64,000 nt of DNA from Pseudomonas lini (GCF_001042905.1 NZ_JYLB01000001.1:929898-993897), one strand, 5' to 3'. Shown: positions 47,464 through 57,184, numbered from the stretch's first letter. Notes: generated by a model from the sequence alone, not told the origin. Numbers and translations are program-made.

Positions 47464-48615
47464 TTACTTCAACCCAACCTTGTACAGCACACCGTCCTCT
47501 TCATCAGTCAGTACATACAGATACCCATCCGGCCCCTGCCGTACATCGCGAATCCGTTTGTTGAGTTCACCGAGCAACCGCTCTTCGTGAACAATTTTGT
47601 CGCCATCGAATTGCAGGCGGATCAACTCCTGACTCACCAGCGCGCCGATAAACACGCTATGTTGCCAGGCCTTGAAGCGATCACCGTCATAGAAGGCCAT
47701 GCCGCTCAGGCCGGGGGAATTTTCCCAGACATGGTGCGGGCCCACGGTGCCTTCGGCGGTTTCGCCCTTGGCTTCCGGGACCGGCAGGCCGGAATAGTTG
47801 ATGCCGTGGGTTGCCATCGGCCAGCCGTAATTTTTGCCGCGTTCGATGATGTTGATCTCATCGCCGCCTCGGGGGCCGTGCTCGTTTTCCCAGAGCGTGC
47901 CACTCCAGGGATTGAGTGCCGCGCCTTGCGGGTTGCGTTGGCCGTAGGACCAGATTTCCGGGCGAACGCCTTTTTGCCCGACAAAGGGATTGTCCTTCGG
48001 CACCTTGCCGTCCGGATAGAGCCGCACGATCTTGCCTTGCAGTTTGTCGAGGTCCTGTGCCGTGGGCCGGTCGTTATTCTCGCCCAAGGTGATGAACAGA
48101 TAACCGTCGCGGTCGAACACCAGTCGCGAGCCGAAGTGATTGCCAACCGATAGCTTGGGCTCCTGACGGAAGATCACGTTGAAATCCTTGATCGCCGTCA
48201 GGTCCTCGGACAGTCGTCCACGACCGACCGCCGTGCCGGCCTTGCCGCCTTCACCGCCCCCTTCGGCGTAAGACAGATAGACCATGCGGTCTTGCTTGAA
48301 ATCGGGCGACAACGCCACATCGAGCAATCCGCCCTGCCCCTTGGCCCAGACCTGAGGCACGCCATTAAGCGGACCCGAGAGTTTGCCGTCGGCGCTGACC
48401 AGCCGCAGGTTGCCGGGCCGTTCGGTCACCAGCATCCCTTGGCGGTCGGGCAGAAACGCCAGCGCCCAGGGATGTTCCAGGCCTTTAACGATCGGCGTGA
48501 GCTCAAGGGTGCCCTGCTCGCTTTTTATATCCTGTGTCGGCGCCGCGAAAACGGGCGCCGTGACTGTAAATAATGCGCTGGCACAGAAAGTGGCCAAGAG
48601 GGTTTTACGCAACAT
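47464..48615 (-). CDS. PQQ-dependent aldose sugar dehydrogenase (YliI/Asd type)
   Basis: 383 residues, signal peptide cut near VFAAP (residue 25). Six-bladed beta-propeller of the soluble glucose/aldose dehydrogenase family: LEHPWALAFLPDR, GGLLDVALSPDF, SVGNHFGSRLVFDRDGYLFI with the catalytic His of GNHFGSR, WENEHGPRGGDEINII and YGWPMATHGINYSG for calcium/PQQ binding. It oxidises aldoses in the periplasm with PQQ as cofactor. AAGGA sits seven bases before the ATG. The small Pro/Asn-rich exported protein follows upstream on the same strand with about 50 bases between them and may be co-transcribed. Confidence 0.88.
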   Translation of the reverse strand: MLRKTLLATFCASALFTVTAPVFAAPTQDIKSEQGTLELTPIVKGLEHPWALAFLPDRQGMLVTERPGNLRLVSADGKLSGPLNGVPQVWAKGQGGLLDVALSPDFKQDRMVYLSYAEGGGEGGKAGTAVGRGRLSEDLTAIKDFNVIFRQEPKLSVGNHFGSRLVFDRDGYLFITLGENNDRPTAQDLDKLQGKIVRLYPDGKVPKDNPFVGQKGVRPEIWSYGQRNPQGAALNPWSGTLWENEHGPRGGDEINIIERGKNYGWPMATHGINYSGLPVPEAKGETAEGTVGPHHVWENSPGLSGMAFYDGDRFKAWQHSVFIGALVSQELIRLQFDGDKIVHEERLLGELNKRIRDVRQGPDGYLYVLTDEEDGVLYKVGLK

Positions 48616-48667
48616 GCACGATTCCTTTTGTCGTCAAAAATGGCTGGCAAGATCTCTGTCCTGCCGT

Positions 48668-49027
48668 TCAACGGTAGTTGCGATCCGAGTCCCGGGGCGG
48701 TGGATTGGGAATGAATTTCGGTTGGCTGGTGGGTGCCTGTCGATCTTGCGGATAGCGGTTGCCGATACCGCCGTTATCGAGCGTTGGCGGTCGTGGCACA
48801 GGCACCGTGTTCGGCCCGCGAATCACCGGGATGCCGGGTTGGGTGCCTTGCATGCTGTTGGGATTGGCCCGGCGAATCGGGCTGTTGTAGGGATTGTTGT
48901 TGGTGCTGCCCGGCAGGTTCTGCGCCAGCAGCAAGGGCGAGGACGGCGATGCGGCGTCTGCCAAAGCCAAAGGACTTAGCACGCCACTCAATGCCAGTGC
49001 GAGGACGCCGAGCACACATTGGTTCAT
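48668..49027 (-). CDS. Exported Pro/Asn-rich small protein, unknown
   Basis: 119 residues from ATG 49027 (GAGAGG upstream). Signal peptide to about residue 24 (SPLALA), then a low-complexity, disordered mature part rich in Pro, Asn, Arg and Gln (LPGSTNNNPYNSPIRRANPN, KFIPNPPPRD). No Cys after the signal. Probably periplasmic; function unknown. It precedes the sugar dehydrogenase on the same strand. Confidence 0.7.
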   Translation of the reverse strand: MNQCVLGVLALALSGVLSPLALADAASPSSPLLLAQNLPGSTNNNPYNSPIRRANPNSMQGTQPGIPVIRGPNTVPVPRPPTLDNGGIGNRYPQDRQAPTSQPKFIPNPPPRDSDRNYR

Positions 49028-49241
49028 GGGGACCTCTCTAAATGAGCGTGCCATGCTTCATGGATGAATAGAGCCACGCTACGCCCAGGGTCCGGATTTG
49101 TTAACCAAAACCTGCTCCACAAGATGTAACACGAGTTAACCGCACCGCCGATCCGCCCGCAGGACCGGGCCGCCGACGACTGAAACTTTTGCTCGGGCCC
49201 ATAGGTCACCTGAACATCAATCGACTGACGAGAGCACGACG

Positions 49242-50114
49242 ATGGCACGGGCAATCTGGAAAGGCGCAATCAGTTTCGGTCTGGTGCACATCCCCGTGGC
49301 GCTGGTCTCGGCAACATCTTCCCACGGGGTGGATTTCGATTGGCTCGACAGCCGCAGCATGGAGCCGGTGGGCTATAAGCGCGTCAACAAAGTCACTGGC
49401 AAGGAAATCAGCAAGGAGCACATCGTCAAAGGGGTCCAGTACGAAAGGGGGCGTTACGTGGTGCTTAGCGAAGAGGAGATTCGTTCGGCCCATCCGGTGT
49501 CGACCCAAACCATCGACATCTTTGCCTTTGTCGACAGCGAGCAAATCCCCCTGCAAAACATCGATACGCCTTACTACCTGGCCCCGGATAAACGCGGCGG
49601 CAAGGTCTATGCGCTGTTGCGCGAAACCCTCAGCAAAACCAACAAGGTCGCCTTGGCCCGCGTTGTGTTGCATACCCGCCAGTACTTGGCCGCCCTCATG
49701 CCGTTGGAGTCAGCCATGGTGCTGGTGAAACTGCGCTGGCCCGCCGAAGTGCGCAGCCTTGCTCAACTGGAACTGGGCAGTGAAGTGACCAAGCCGGATC
49801 TGGCCAAAGGTGAGCTCGACATGGCCAAACGGCTGGTGGAGGACATGAGTGCCGACTGGACGCCCGAGGAGTACCGCGACAGCTTCGAAGACAAAATCAT
49901 GGCGCTGGTCGATACGAAGGCTCATGAAGGCAAGATCGAAACCGTGGAAACCGTTACCGGTGAAGAGGAGCGCAAGACGGCCGATGTCATCGATCTGACC
50001 GAACTGCTCAAGCGTAGTCTTGGTGGCAAGGGGGGCGGTAAAACGGCCAGCAAACCGGCCACCAAAGCCAAATCTACTGCGGAGAAAAAAAACACGAAAC
50101 GGTCCAGCGGCTGA
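49242..50114 (+). CDS. ku: Ku protein for non-homologous end joining
   Basis: 290 residues. Bacterial Ku core: MARAIWKGAISFGLVHIPVA, FDWLDSRSMEPVGYKRVNK, YVVLSEEEIRSAHPVSTQTI, YYLAPDKRGGKVYALLRE, with Lys/Ala-rich C-terminal tail (GGKGGGKTASKPATKAKS) that in bacteria binds DNA and recruits LigD. It forms a homodimeric ring on double-strand DNA ends. GAGAG precedes the ATG. No ligD is in the window, so its partner must be elsewhere. Single-gene unit; a REPIN follows. Confidence 0.95.
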   Translation: MARAIWKGAISFGLVHIPVALVSATSSHGVDFDWLDSRSMEPVGYKRVNKVTGKEISKEHIVKGVQYERGRYVVLSEEEIRSAHPVSTQTIDIFAFVDSEQIPLQNIDTPYYLAPDKRGGKVYALLRETLSKTNKVALARVVLHTRQYLAALMPLESAMVLVKLRWPAEVRSLAQLELGSEVTKPDLAKGELDMAKRLVEDMSADWTPEEYRDSFEDKIMALVDTKAHEGKIETVETVTGEEERKTADVIDLTELLKRSLGGKGGGKTASKPATKAKSTAEKKNTKRSSG

Positions 50115-50160
50115 GCGACTCCTGGGACATCCATAAGTTTTGCGGTGGAAATACCGGCCT

Positions 50161-50237
50161 CTTCGCGAGCAAGCCCGCTCCCACATTGGATCTGGGTCGT
50201 TCACAGGACCAATGTGGGAGCGGGCTTGCTCGCGAAG
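50161..50237. repeat. REPIN between ku and lpxO
   Basis: CTTCGCGAGCAAGCCCGCTC at the left and exact inverted copy ending GCTCGCGAAG at 50237, stem over 25 bp, between convergent genes. Confidence 0.9.
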
Positions 50238-50261
50238 GCGTCATACGCCTCAACACCTAAC

Positions 50262-51173
50262 TCAGATCAAAACAAAAATCGCCAGCAACCCAGCAAAAAC
50301 CGCCCATTTCTCCAGGTAGTAGCGAGTGCGGTTACGCTTCTTGAGCGCTTTGCCGCGCAGGCGAATCTTGTAGATTTTGGCGAACAAGCGGTTGATACCA
50401 CCGACCTTGTCGCCGGCATCGTTCGGCGCACCCGCCGCCGCCATCACCGTGCGGCTGAACCAGCGGTTGAACGCCGTCGCCCAGCGATACTTCATCGGCC
50501 GCTCAATGTCACAGAACAGGATGATGCGGTTTTGCGCAGTGGTGTTTTCGGCGTAATGAATGAAGGTCTCATCGAACATCACCGCTTCGCCGTCGCGCCA
50601 ATGGTAGTTCTCACCGTCGACATTGATGTAGCAACCGGCATCGTTCGGCGTTTCCAACCCCAAGTGATAACGGTACGAACCAGCATACGGATCGCGGTGA
50701 CGGACCAGCTTCGAACCCGGCGGCAGTTCGGCGAACATCGCGGCCTTGATCGAGGCGATGCTTTGCACCAGTTCAGTGGTACGCGGGCAGAGCTTTGCGG
50801 CCGACGGGTGACTGTCGCCGTACCATTTGAGATAGAAACGTTTCCAGCCACTTTTGAAAAACGAATTGAAACCAACGTCGTCGTACTGATTCGAACGCTT
50901 GATCTCCCCAGCCTTGAGCAGATTCAGGCCTTCGGCGCGAATCTCTTCCCAATGAGCCTGCAAAGGGCTCAAGTCGGGAAAGTCTGCCGGATTGAGATAA
51001 GGCTTATTGGGTGTTTTCGAAAACAGATAAAGGAAGCAATTGATCGGTGCCAGAAACGTCGAGTGGTCGCTCAGTTGACGGCCAAATTTGTGGCGCACCT
51101 TACCGCGTAAGTGAACATACGCAATGGAGATGACATAAATAGCGGCAATGATAAGTTTCACGAAAATCGTCAC
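50262..51173 (-). CDS. lpxO: Lipid A 2-hydroxylase LpxO-like dioxygenase
   Basis: 303 residues of the Asp/Asn beta-hydroxylase family. Membrane helices at the N terminus (5-20) and C terminus (285-303) frame the iron-oxygenase domain with LVRHRDPYAGSYRYHLGLET (His-x-Asp and Arg) and DETFIHYAENTT (distal His). It uses Fe(II), oxygen and 2-oxoglutarate to hydroxylate the secondary acyl chain of lipid A at the inner membrane. Pseudomonas often has two such genes; which one this is cannot be said. Single gene. Confidence 0.88.
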   Translation of the reverse strand: MTIFVKLIIAAIYVISIAYVHLRGKVRHKFGRQLSDHSTFLAPINCFLYLFSKTPNKPYLNPADFPDLSPLQAHWEEIRAEGLNLLKAGEIKRSNQYDDVGFNSFFKSGWKRFYLKWYGDSHPSAAKLCPRTTELVQSIASIKAAMFAELPPGSKLVRHRDPYAGSYRYHLGLETPNDAGCYINVDGENYHWRDGEAVMFDETFIHYAENTTAQNRIILFCDIERPMKYRWATAFNRWFSRTVMAAAGAPNDAGDKVGGINRLFAKIYKIRLRGKALKKRNRTRYYLEKWAVFAGLLAIFVLI

Positions 51174-51561
51174 ACGTCAGAAATGAACAAACTGCGTCCC
51201 GATGGCGCGTTCTTGAGCCATGCCGTCGGTCGGCATGGGGTCGAAAGATGGCATTTTAGCCACACTTTGTAACTAATAGTTAACCTTCAACTGTGAAAAT
51301 GTGTCCACGGATACCGCCAAAGCGCCGACGACCCAACATAGGAATGCACAGTAACGCGAACCGCCCACCCGATAGTAGCCACCTGCCACGCCACCATTCG
51401 TCGCATATGAAAATCTGGTGCGGAATACGCAACATGTCTGGCGTAGGCTTTGCACCGGTCGGACGTAGCAGCCCCGGAACGACGTAATTCTGACGCGGCG
51501 GCAATTAAATTAACACTTAAGGACTCCAGCGATACGCTTGGTCAGTCACCGGAGATGTAAC
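51174..51561. other. 388-bp intergenic region, no gene seen
   Basis: AT-rich near 51260-51290 with an imperfect palindrome GTAACTAATAGTTAAC (51270-51285), likely part of the lpxO promoter area. The 74-codon reverse ORF at 51280-51504 begins with TTG, lacks a ribosome site and has no recognisable feature. The end holds CGGAG before the next small gene. Confidence 0.5.
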
Positions 51562-51768
51562 GTGTCAACTCTCAATGAAATCGCAGCGAACCACGCGAGA
51601 ATGGCTAAGGCAAAAGAAGAAGAGTCGACCGGACTGAATGAGCGGCACCTTCAAATAGTGGGAAGTTTCGAAATCCCATCTATCGATGAACAACAACACA
51701 TTCCACTGCACCTCATTACTGGAGGGCAGGACAACCATCTCGGACAAGCCGCTGGCTACTTGCTCTGA
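51562..51768 (+). CDS. 68-residue hypothetical protein
   Basis: Starts at GTG 51562 with GGAG nine bases upstream. N-terminal amphipathic helix (TLNEIAANHARMAKAKEEES), then a mixed part with IPSIDEQQHIPLHLITGG. No signal, membrane segment or Cys. Not recognised. The ribosome site and codon use support a real gene; nearby genes give no hint. Confidence 0.5.
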   Translation: MSTLNEIAANHARMAKAKEEESTGLNERHLQIVGSFEIPSIDEQQHIPLHLITGGQDNHLGQAAGYLL

Positions 51769-51850
51769 GTCTCGACCTGGTCAGTCGCCGGCTTGTCGCA
51801 CGCCGTTCAACGTGCGGCAAAGCCAGACTTTCCCGCTGAGCGACAAATAG

Positions 51851-52144
51851 TCATTGGCACCACTGCGACTCACAGGGGATTGCGTCGTTGTCGCCGTCCA
51901 TTTTCATTCCTGGGCAATTTTTCAGAAAGTTTTTGGCCTCTGCGCACGAGGTCATCTGCGAACAATATTTTCGCCCATCACATTTGAATGGCGCTGAAAC
52001 AGGCTTCGGCGCAGTCACGACGATAGAGACTTCTTTAGAGACTTCTTTGGGATTCGATAGTTGAACTGCAGCCCAGGACTGTAGTTCAGGGGAAAGCTTC
52101 CAAGCCAACAGACCAACAACGAGCATCACCAAAATCAGTTTCAT
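51851..52144 (-). CDS. Excalibur-domain exported protein
   Basis: 97 residues from ATG 52144 (a five-codon-longer form is possible). N-terminal hydrophobic segment (MKLILVMLVVGLLAWKL) as signal or anchor, then a linker and a C-terminal excalibur domain: FKCDGRKYCSQMTSCAEAKN, and the calcium-loop DGDNDAIPCE with Cys pairs. Excalibur modules occur at the ends of secreted nucleases and surface proteins; here it stands alone. Function unknown. Confidence 0.8.
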   Translation of the reverse strand: MKLILVMLVVGLLAWKLSPELQSWAAVQLSNPKEVSKEVSIVVTAPKPVSAPFKCDGRKYCSQMTSCAEAKNFLKNCPGMKMDGDNDAIPCESQWCQ

Positions 52145-52702
52145 TTTGATCCCATCCATGATGAGAGACTGTTTGCGTTCTCACGTTGCCTGCTTTCCAG
52201 CGTAACCCATTTATCCACTCACAGCGGGGGATGGCGGGTAAGAAGCGCGCCTTGGGTCAGGGGAGTATCTGCGAGCCGCTATCAGGTGATGGTCAGCGGT
52301 GATGACAACGAAACGCCAGCGCGCCCGGAAACCCGGCCCCTGACGAAGAAGAATAGACCCCTTCCCACCTTCTGCTGTCACGCATGGCATGGAGAGATGA
52401 GTCTGAATGGGTGCCCACCCTGACCAAGTGCTGGCCATTCAGCAATCCATCTGAAACACACGAGGCCGGGCAAGCGGTGCTGACTTTACCCAGAGCCACG
52501 CCAAGTGTCCCGAACACAACGCTGAACAAAAATAACATTGAGGTGGCCTCTGAGTTTCCCGGCCTATCCAGGATGAGCCCTCCTCAGACAGACCCCGGTT
52601 CTGCACAAACCGTGGCCGAACCTCAAAGAAGCGTGCGACACGTTATCGCCCACCGTACAACTGCCGTCACACTTATGCGACAATATGCGCAATGTCTGGC
52701 AT
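52145..52702. other. Gene-poor stretch before an integrase remnant
   Basis: No convincing gene. A 106-codon ORF (52384-52704) overlaps the remnant in a different frame and has no protein-like pattern. Base composition is mixed; the stretch may be debris of a lost integrated element. Confidence 0.45.
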
Positions 52703-52807
52703 GAATCCCGCCTTTTTGCCCAACAGCTTGGACACAGCGTCCAGATGCTGCTCTCGACTTATGCGCGCTGGTTGAACTCTAGCGGTGACTGGGGAGAGAT
52801 GGAGTGA
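52703..52807 (+). pseudogene. C-terminal fragment of a tyrosine integrase
   Basis: The frame reads ESRLFAQQLGHSVQMLLSTY then ARWLNSSGDWGEME and stop. QLGH followed by a Tyr in xTYARW matches the end of phage-type tyrosine recombinases (the H-box and nucleophile Tyr). Nothing upstream in this frame continues the enzyme. A decayed relic, ending 70 bases before the ybiT-like gene. Confidence 0.6.
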
Positions 52808-52878
52808 ATCTCCAGAATGTCCCAGGAATGGCCCAAGCGCCAAATGCGCAGCTCGCAACCCATTGATAGGTAAAGTAA

Positions 52879-54468
52879 TTGATCTCCACAGCTAACATCA
52901 CGATGCAGTTCGGCGCCAAGCCGCTATTCGAAAACGTTTCGGTCAAATTCGGCGCCGGTAACCGCTACGGCCTGATCGGTGCCAACGGTTGCGGCAAGTC
53001 GACCTTCATGAAAATCCTCGGTAACGACCTCGAGCCGTCCGGCGGCCAGGTCATGCTCGAGCCGAACGTGCGTCTGGGTAAATTGCGCCAGGACCAGTTC
53101 GCCTACGAAGAATTCACCGTGATCGACACCGTGATCATGGGTCACGAAGAACTGTGGAAGGTCAAGGCCGAGCGCGACCGCATCTACTCGCTGCCGGAAA
53201 TGACCGAAGAAGACGGCATGGCCGTGGCCGAGCTGGAAACCGAATTCGCCGAAATGGACGGCTACACCGCCGAATCCCGTGCCGGCGAGTTGTTGCTGGG
53301 CCTGGGTATTGGCATCGAGCAGCACTTCGGCCCGATGAGCGAAGTGTCCCCGGGCTGGAAACTGCGCGTATTGCTGGCGCAGGCACTGTTCTCCGATCCT
53401 GAAGTGCTGTTGCTCGACGAACCGACCAACCACTTGGACATCAACACTATCCGCTGGCTGGAAAACATTCTGACCCAGCGCTCCAGCTTGATGATCATCA
53501 TCTCCCACGACCGTCACTTCCTGAACAGCGTGTGCACCCACATGGCTGACCTGGACTACGGCGAGCTGCGCCTGTTCCCGGGCAACTACGACGAGTACAT
53601 GACCGTGGCGACCCAGTCCCGCGAGCAACTGCTGTCGGACAACGCCAAGAAGAAAGCGCAGATTTCCGAGCTGCAATCGTTCGTCAGCCGCTTCTCGGCC
53701 AACGCCTCGAAAGCCAAGCAAGCGACCTCCCGAGCCAAGGCGATCGACAAGATCCAGCTGGCCGAAGTCAAGCCTTCGAGCCGTGTCAGCCCGTTCATCC
53801 GTTTCGAACAAACCAAGAAGCTGCACCGTCAGGCGGTCATCGTCGAGCGCATGGCCAAAGGTTTCGACGGCAAGACCCTGTTCAAGGACTTCAGCTTCCA
53901 GGTTGAAGCCGGCGAGCGCGTGGCGATCATCGGCCCGAACGGTATCGGTAAAACCACCCTGCTGCGCACCCTGGTCAACGAACTGACCCCGGATGCCGGT
54001 ACCGTGAAGTGGACCGATGCCGCGGAATTGGGCTACTACGCCCAGGACCACGCTCACGACTTCGAAGACGACTGCAACCTGTTCGACTGGATGGGCCAGT
54101 GGACCCAGGGCGGCGAGCAAATCGTTCGCGGCACCCTCGGTCGCATGCTGTTCTCCAACGACGAGATCCTCAAGTCGGTCAAGGTCATCTCCGGTGGTGA
54201 GCAAGGTCGCATGCTATTCGGCAAGCTGATCCTGCAAAAGCCGAACGTGCTGATCATGGACGAACCGACCAACCACTTGGACATGGAATCCATCGAGGCG
54301 CTGAACCTGGCGCTGGAGAACTACCCGGGCACGCTGATCTTCGTCAGCCACGACCGTGAGTTCGTATCGTCCCTGGCCACCCGCATCATCGAGTTGAGCG
54401 CCGACGGCGTGATCGACTTCAGCGGCACCTATGACGACTACCTGCGTAGTCAGGGTGTTTTGATGTAA
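52879..54468 (+). CDS. ybiT: ABC-F family ATPase YbiT
   Basis: 529 residues, two ABC modules without membrane segments. First: ANGCGKST near 35-42, signature region [18 protein letters not shown] (YbiT has PGWK in place of the canonical LSGG) and [11 protein letters not shown]. Linker helices with [20 protein letters not shown] (P-site tRNA interaction motif). Second: [38 protein letters not shown] proteins act on stalled ribosomes. The length equals E. coli YbiT (530). Start is a TTG with AGGT nearby. A terminator follows. Confidence 0.9.
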   Translation: MISTANITMQFGAKPLFENVSVKFGAGNRYGLIGANGCGKSTFMKILGNDLEPSGGQVMLEPNVRLGKLRQDQFAYEEFTVIDTVIMGHEELWKVKAERDRIYSLPEMTEEDGMAVAELETEFAEMDGYTAESRAGELLLGLGIGIEQHFGPMSEVSPGWKLRVLLAQALFSDPEVLLLDEPTNHLDINTIRWLENILTQRSSLMIIISHDRHFLNSVCTHMADLDYGELRLFPGNYDEYMTVATQSREQLLSDNAKKKAQISELQSFVSRFSANASKAKQATSRAKAIDKIQLAEVKPSSRVSPFIRFEQTKKLHRQAVIVERMAKGFDGKTLFKDFSFQVEAGERVAIIGPNGIGKTTLLRTLVNELTPDAGTVKWTDAAELGYYAQDHAHDFEDDCNLFDWMGQWTQGGEQIVRGTLGRMLFSNDEILKSVKVISGGEQGRMLFGKLILQKPNVLIMDEPTNHLDMESIEALNLALENYPGTLIFVSHDREFVSSLATRIIELSADGVIDFSGTYDDYLRSQGVLM

Positions 54469-54489
54469 GACGGCTGCAAGCTTCAAGTG

Positions 54490-54519
54490 AAAAGCCCTGT
54501 CCTGGTGACGGGGCTTTTT
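54490..54519 (+). terminator. Terminator of the ABC-F gene
   Basis: AAAGCCC (54491-54497) and GGGCTTT (54511-54517) with GTC/GAC continuing the stem inward, then TTTTT. Lies 22 bases after the stop. Confidence 0.88.
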
Positions 54520-54533
54520 GTTTCGAACAAAAA

Positions 54534-54642
54534 GATCAAAAGATCGCAGCCTTCGGCAGCTCCTACACCGACCGGGTACACTCGCGATATTGCGACGTAC
54601 TCATCAGCTGTAGGAGCTGCCGAAGGCTGCGATCTTTTGATC
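54534..54642. repeat. Inverted repeat (GATCAAAAGATCGCAGCC family)
   Basis: A 34-base arm GATCAAAAGATCGCAGCC...CTCCTACA and its exact inverted copy ending TTTTGATC at 54642, separated by about 40 bases. Confidence 0.9.
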
Positions 54643-54716
54643 GTTAGCCTGCTTCCTTTTACTCCCCACCCGCGCCATGATGCAGTTCTCCTACCGCCGC
54701 CCGCGAAAGAGCTCTC

Positions 54717-55904
54717 ATGCCTGTGCAGCAGCTGCCCCCGCAAAGCTCCATGGCGATCACCCTGCAGATCGTCTCCATCGTTTTCTATACCTTTATTGCC
54801 TTCCTCTGCATCGGCCTGCCGATTGCCGTGTTGCCCGGGTATGTGCATGAACAATTGGGGTTCAGCGCTATCGTGGCGGGGTTGACTATTGGTTCGCAAT
54901 ACCTGGCCACCCTGCTCAGCCGGCCCATGGCCGGGCGTCTGTCGGACAGCATCGGTACTAAACGGGCGATTGTTTACGGCTTGTCGGGGATTGCCTTGAG
55001 CGGCGTGCTGACATTGCTGTCGACCCTGCTGCAAGGTGTACCGTTGTTGAGCCTGATCATCCTAATCGCCGGCCGGTTGTTGCTGGGCATCGCTCAAGGG
55101 TTGATCGGGGTCGGCACGATCAGTTGGTGCATGGGCCAGGTCGGTGCCGAGCACACGGCGCGTTCGATTTCCTGGAACGGCATCGCCTCATACGGCGCCA
55201 TCGCCATCGGCGCGCCGCTGGGCGTGGTGATGGTCGCTGAACTGGGGTTCGCCAGCCTCGGGATCGCGCTGTCGTTGCTGGCCCTGCTGGCCCTGCTGTT
55301 GATCCGCAATAAACCTTCAGTGCCGGTGATTCGCGGTGAACGTCTGCCGTTCTGGGCGGTGTTCGGCCGCATTGCTCCCTTCGGCGCGAGCCTGAGCCTG
55401 GCGTCCATCGGTTACGGCACGCTCACCACATTTATTACCCTGTATTACGTCAGCCTTGGCTGGACCGGCGCAGCTTATTGCCTGACGGTATTCGGGGTCT
55501 GCTTCATTCTGGCGCGACTGTTGTTCATCTCCAGCATCAGCCGTTTCGGTGGCTTCACCTCGGCTATCGCCTGCATGACCATTGAAACCGTCGGGCTGAT
55601 CCTGCTGTGGCTGGCGCCCTCGACGGGTTACGCCTTGATCGGCGCAGGGCTGACCGGGTTCGGCCTGTCGCTGGTGTATCCGGCGCTGGGAGTGGAAGCG
55701 ATCAAGCAAGTGCCCAATTCCAGTCGCGGAGCGGGTTTGAGTGCTTATGCGGTGTTTTTCGATCTGGCGCTGGCGATTGCCGGACCGCTGATGGGCGCAG
55801 TGGCGTTGAACCTGGGGTATTCGTGGATTTTCTGTAGTGCGGCGTTGTTGTCGATAATCGGGCTCGGTTTGACCTTATTACTGAAACGCCGGGCGATGAC
55901 CTGA
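54717..55904 (+). CDS. Major facilitator superfamily transporter (YhhS/YfcJ-like)
   Basis: 395 residues with twelve hydrophobic segments. Loop 2-3 motif GRLSDSIGTKRAI (the MFS motif A) after LLSRPMA, and LLLGIAQGLIGVGTISWCMG in helix 4, a pattern I associate with the YhhS/YfcJ branch. Likely a proton-driven exporter of small molecules; substrate unknown. Repeats flank it on both sides, so it is a single-gene unit. Confidence 0.82.
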   Translation: MPVQQLPPQSSMAITLQIVSIVFYTFIAFLCIGLPIAVLPGYVHEQLGFSAIVAGLTIGSQYLATLLSRPMAGRLSDSIGTKRAIVYGLSGIALSGVLTLLSTLLQGVPLLSLIILIAGRLLLGIAQGLIGVGTISWCMGQVGAEHTARSISWNGIASYGAIAIGAPLGVVMVAELGFASLGIALSLLALLALLLIRNKPSVPVIRGERLPFWAVFGRIAPFGASLSLASIGYGTLTTFITLYYVSLGWTGAAYCLTVFGVCFILARLLFISSISRFGGFTSAIACMTIETVGLILLWLAPSTGYALIGAGLTGFGLSLVYPALGVEAIKQVPNSSRGAGLSAYAVFFDLALAIAGPLMGAVALNLGYSWIFCSAALLSIIGLGLTLLLKRRAMT

Positions 55905-55918
55905 TATCCACCCGATCT

Positions 55919-56001
55919 GTAGGAGCTGCCGAAGGCTGCGATCTTTTGACGTTGCTTTTAAGAACAAGATCAAAAGATCGCAGCCTTCGGCAGCTCCTAC
56001 A
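55919..56001. repeat. Inverted repeat (GATCGCAGCC family) between convergent genes
   Basis: TGTAGGAGCTGCCGAAGGCT...GATCTTTTGA and inverted copy ending CTCCTACA at 56001; likely ends both flanking transcripts. Confidence 0.9.
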
Positions 56002-56016
56002 TGGACCGCATTGAAT

Positions 56017-57054
56017 TTATTGATCCGCGGTTTGCATGCCGGCGCGGGTGGGTTTGCCCAAGGCATGGGAGAAGAACCGTCCGGCTTCGGAAATCATGTT
56101 GCGGTGAATGTCCTTGCGGTCGACGCCGTCGGCATCGGTACACAGTGCCGGCATGGTGGCGATCTGTTCTTCGTTGCACGGTGCCATGAATACGAAGTGC
56201 CCTGCCCCGGCCAGCAATTTGAAGTCCGGTGCGGTCGGCAGTTTGCGCGCAAGCGCTGCTGCATTTTTGTCGAACGCCACCAGTTTGTCGCCATCGCCGC
56301 TGTACAGCAGCACCGGCACATGCACGTCGGCCAGGGTATGGCGGCCGAACTTCAGGCTCAACGGCGCCATCAGCAGCAAGGCATGCACGCGCGGGTCCGC
56401 CACTGGCTGCAAGTCATCACGATCGACGATCAGTTCGCCTTGCGTGTTGCAGGCATCGTGATCATCCGGGCGCTCCTGGCAATAACGGCGCAGGCGATCC
56501 AGATCCGGGGTGGCGCCGGACAGAATCAGCGCAGTCTCACCGCCCGCCGAATAGCCAATCACCCCGACCTGCTGGGCATTGACGAAAGGCGCGAGCATCC
56601 GGTCGCCCAAGGTTGCGGTAATGGCTTCGGAAATCTGGATCGGCCGCCCATAAAGGTTGCTCAAGGTGCCGAGGCGGCTGTGGTCTTTGGAGTTGTCGCC
56701 GGGATGGATCACCGCCACTACCACAAAGCCCTTGCGTGCCAATGAGGTGGCGAGGTCGTGCAGGGCCAGCGGGGTTCCGGTGTTGCCGTGGGACAGCATC
56801 AGCATCGGGAAACGTCCGATGGCGACTTTGGTGTCTTCACCCGCTTCGACCGTGTAGCCCTCGAGCGTGCTGGAGTGTTCCTTTTCACTGGACGGGTAAA
56901 ACGCGATGGCGCGCATCGGCTGCAAGTCCAGCGGATCAAGGAAGGTCATCTCATGGAAACCGACGCTCCAGTGAGGATGTGGCGCAGACGCGGCGTGCAC
57001 CAAACCCAGACTGCCGAGCAGGCAAATCAGTAGCGTTGCACAAAGACGCACCAT
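56017..57054 (-). CDS. Exported alpha/beta hydrolase
   Basis: 345 residues from ATG 57054 (GGGTGGGGG upstream). Signal peptide to about residue 21 (LVHA). Alpha/beta-hydrolase fold: oxyanion region PMLMLSHGNTGTPLALHDLA, nucleophile elbow IGYSAGGETAL with the catalytic Ser in GYSAGG, acid region VLLYSGDGDKLV and C-terminal His in GAGHFVFMAP. Family resemblance is to platelet-activating-factor acetylhydrolase/dienelactone hydrolase-like periplasmic esterases. Substrate unknown. Single gene. Confidence 0.82.
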   Translation of the reverse strand: MVRLCATLLICLLGSLGLVHAASAPHPHWSVGFHEMTFLDPLDLQPMRAIAFYPSSEKEHSSTLEGYTVEAGEDTKVAIGRFPMLMLSHGNTGTPLALHDLATSLARKGFVVVAVIHPGDNSKDHSRLGTLSNLYGRPIQISEAITATLGDRMLAPFVNAQQVGVIGYSAGGETALILSGATPDLDRLRRYCQERPDDHDACNTQGELIVDRDDLQPVADPRVHALLLMAPLSLKFGRHTLADVHVPVLLYSGDGDKLVAFDKNAAALARKLPTAPDFKLLAGAGHFVFMAPCNEEQIATMPALCTDADGVDRKDIHRNMISEAGRFFSHALGKPTRAGMQTADQ

Positions 57055-57138
57055 GGGATGCCCCCACCCTGTTACCTGACGGCAGATATTAGCCCTCGAC
57101 TGCATAACCTGGGCCAGAAACGGATAACCGCCAGATAC

Positions 57139-57184
57139 AAAAAACTCCGTACCTGGCCATCACGATGACCAGAATACAGAGTTT
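57139..57184 (-). terminator. Terminator of the azoreductase gene
   Basis: On the reverse strand AAACTCTGTAT...CTGGTCATCG, TGATGGCCAG...GTACGGAGTTT form a long stem followed by six T. It ends about 40 bases beyond the azoR stop. Confidence 0.8.

Noticed and set aside
49242..50114. Ku with an adjacent ligD
   Set aside because: I looked for LigD ligase or polymerase motifs on both sides and found none in the window.
51280..51504. 74-codon reverse ORF upstream of lpxO
   Set aside because: TTG start without ribosome site, no signal or domain; more likely promoter region.
52384..52704. 106-codon ORF before the integrase remnant
   Set aside because: No ribosome site, low-pattern sequence, overlaps the integrase fragment in another frame.
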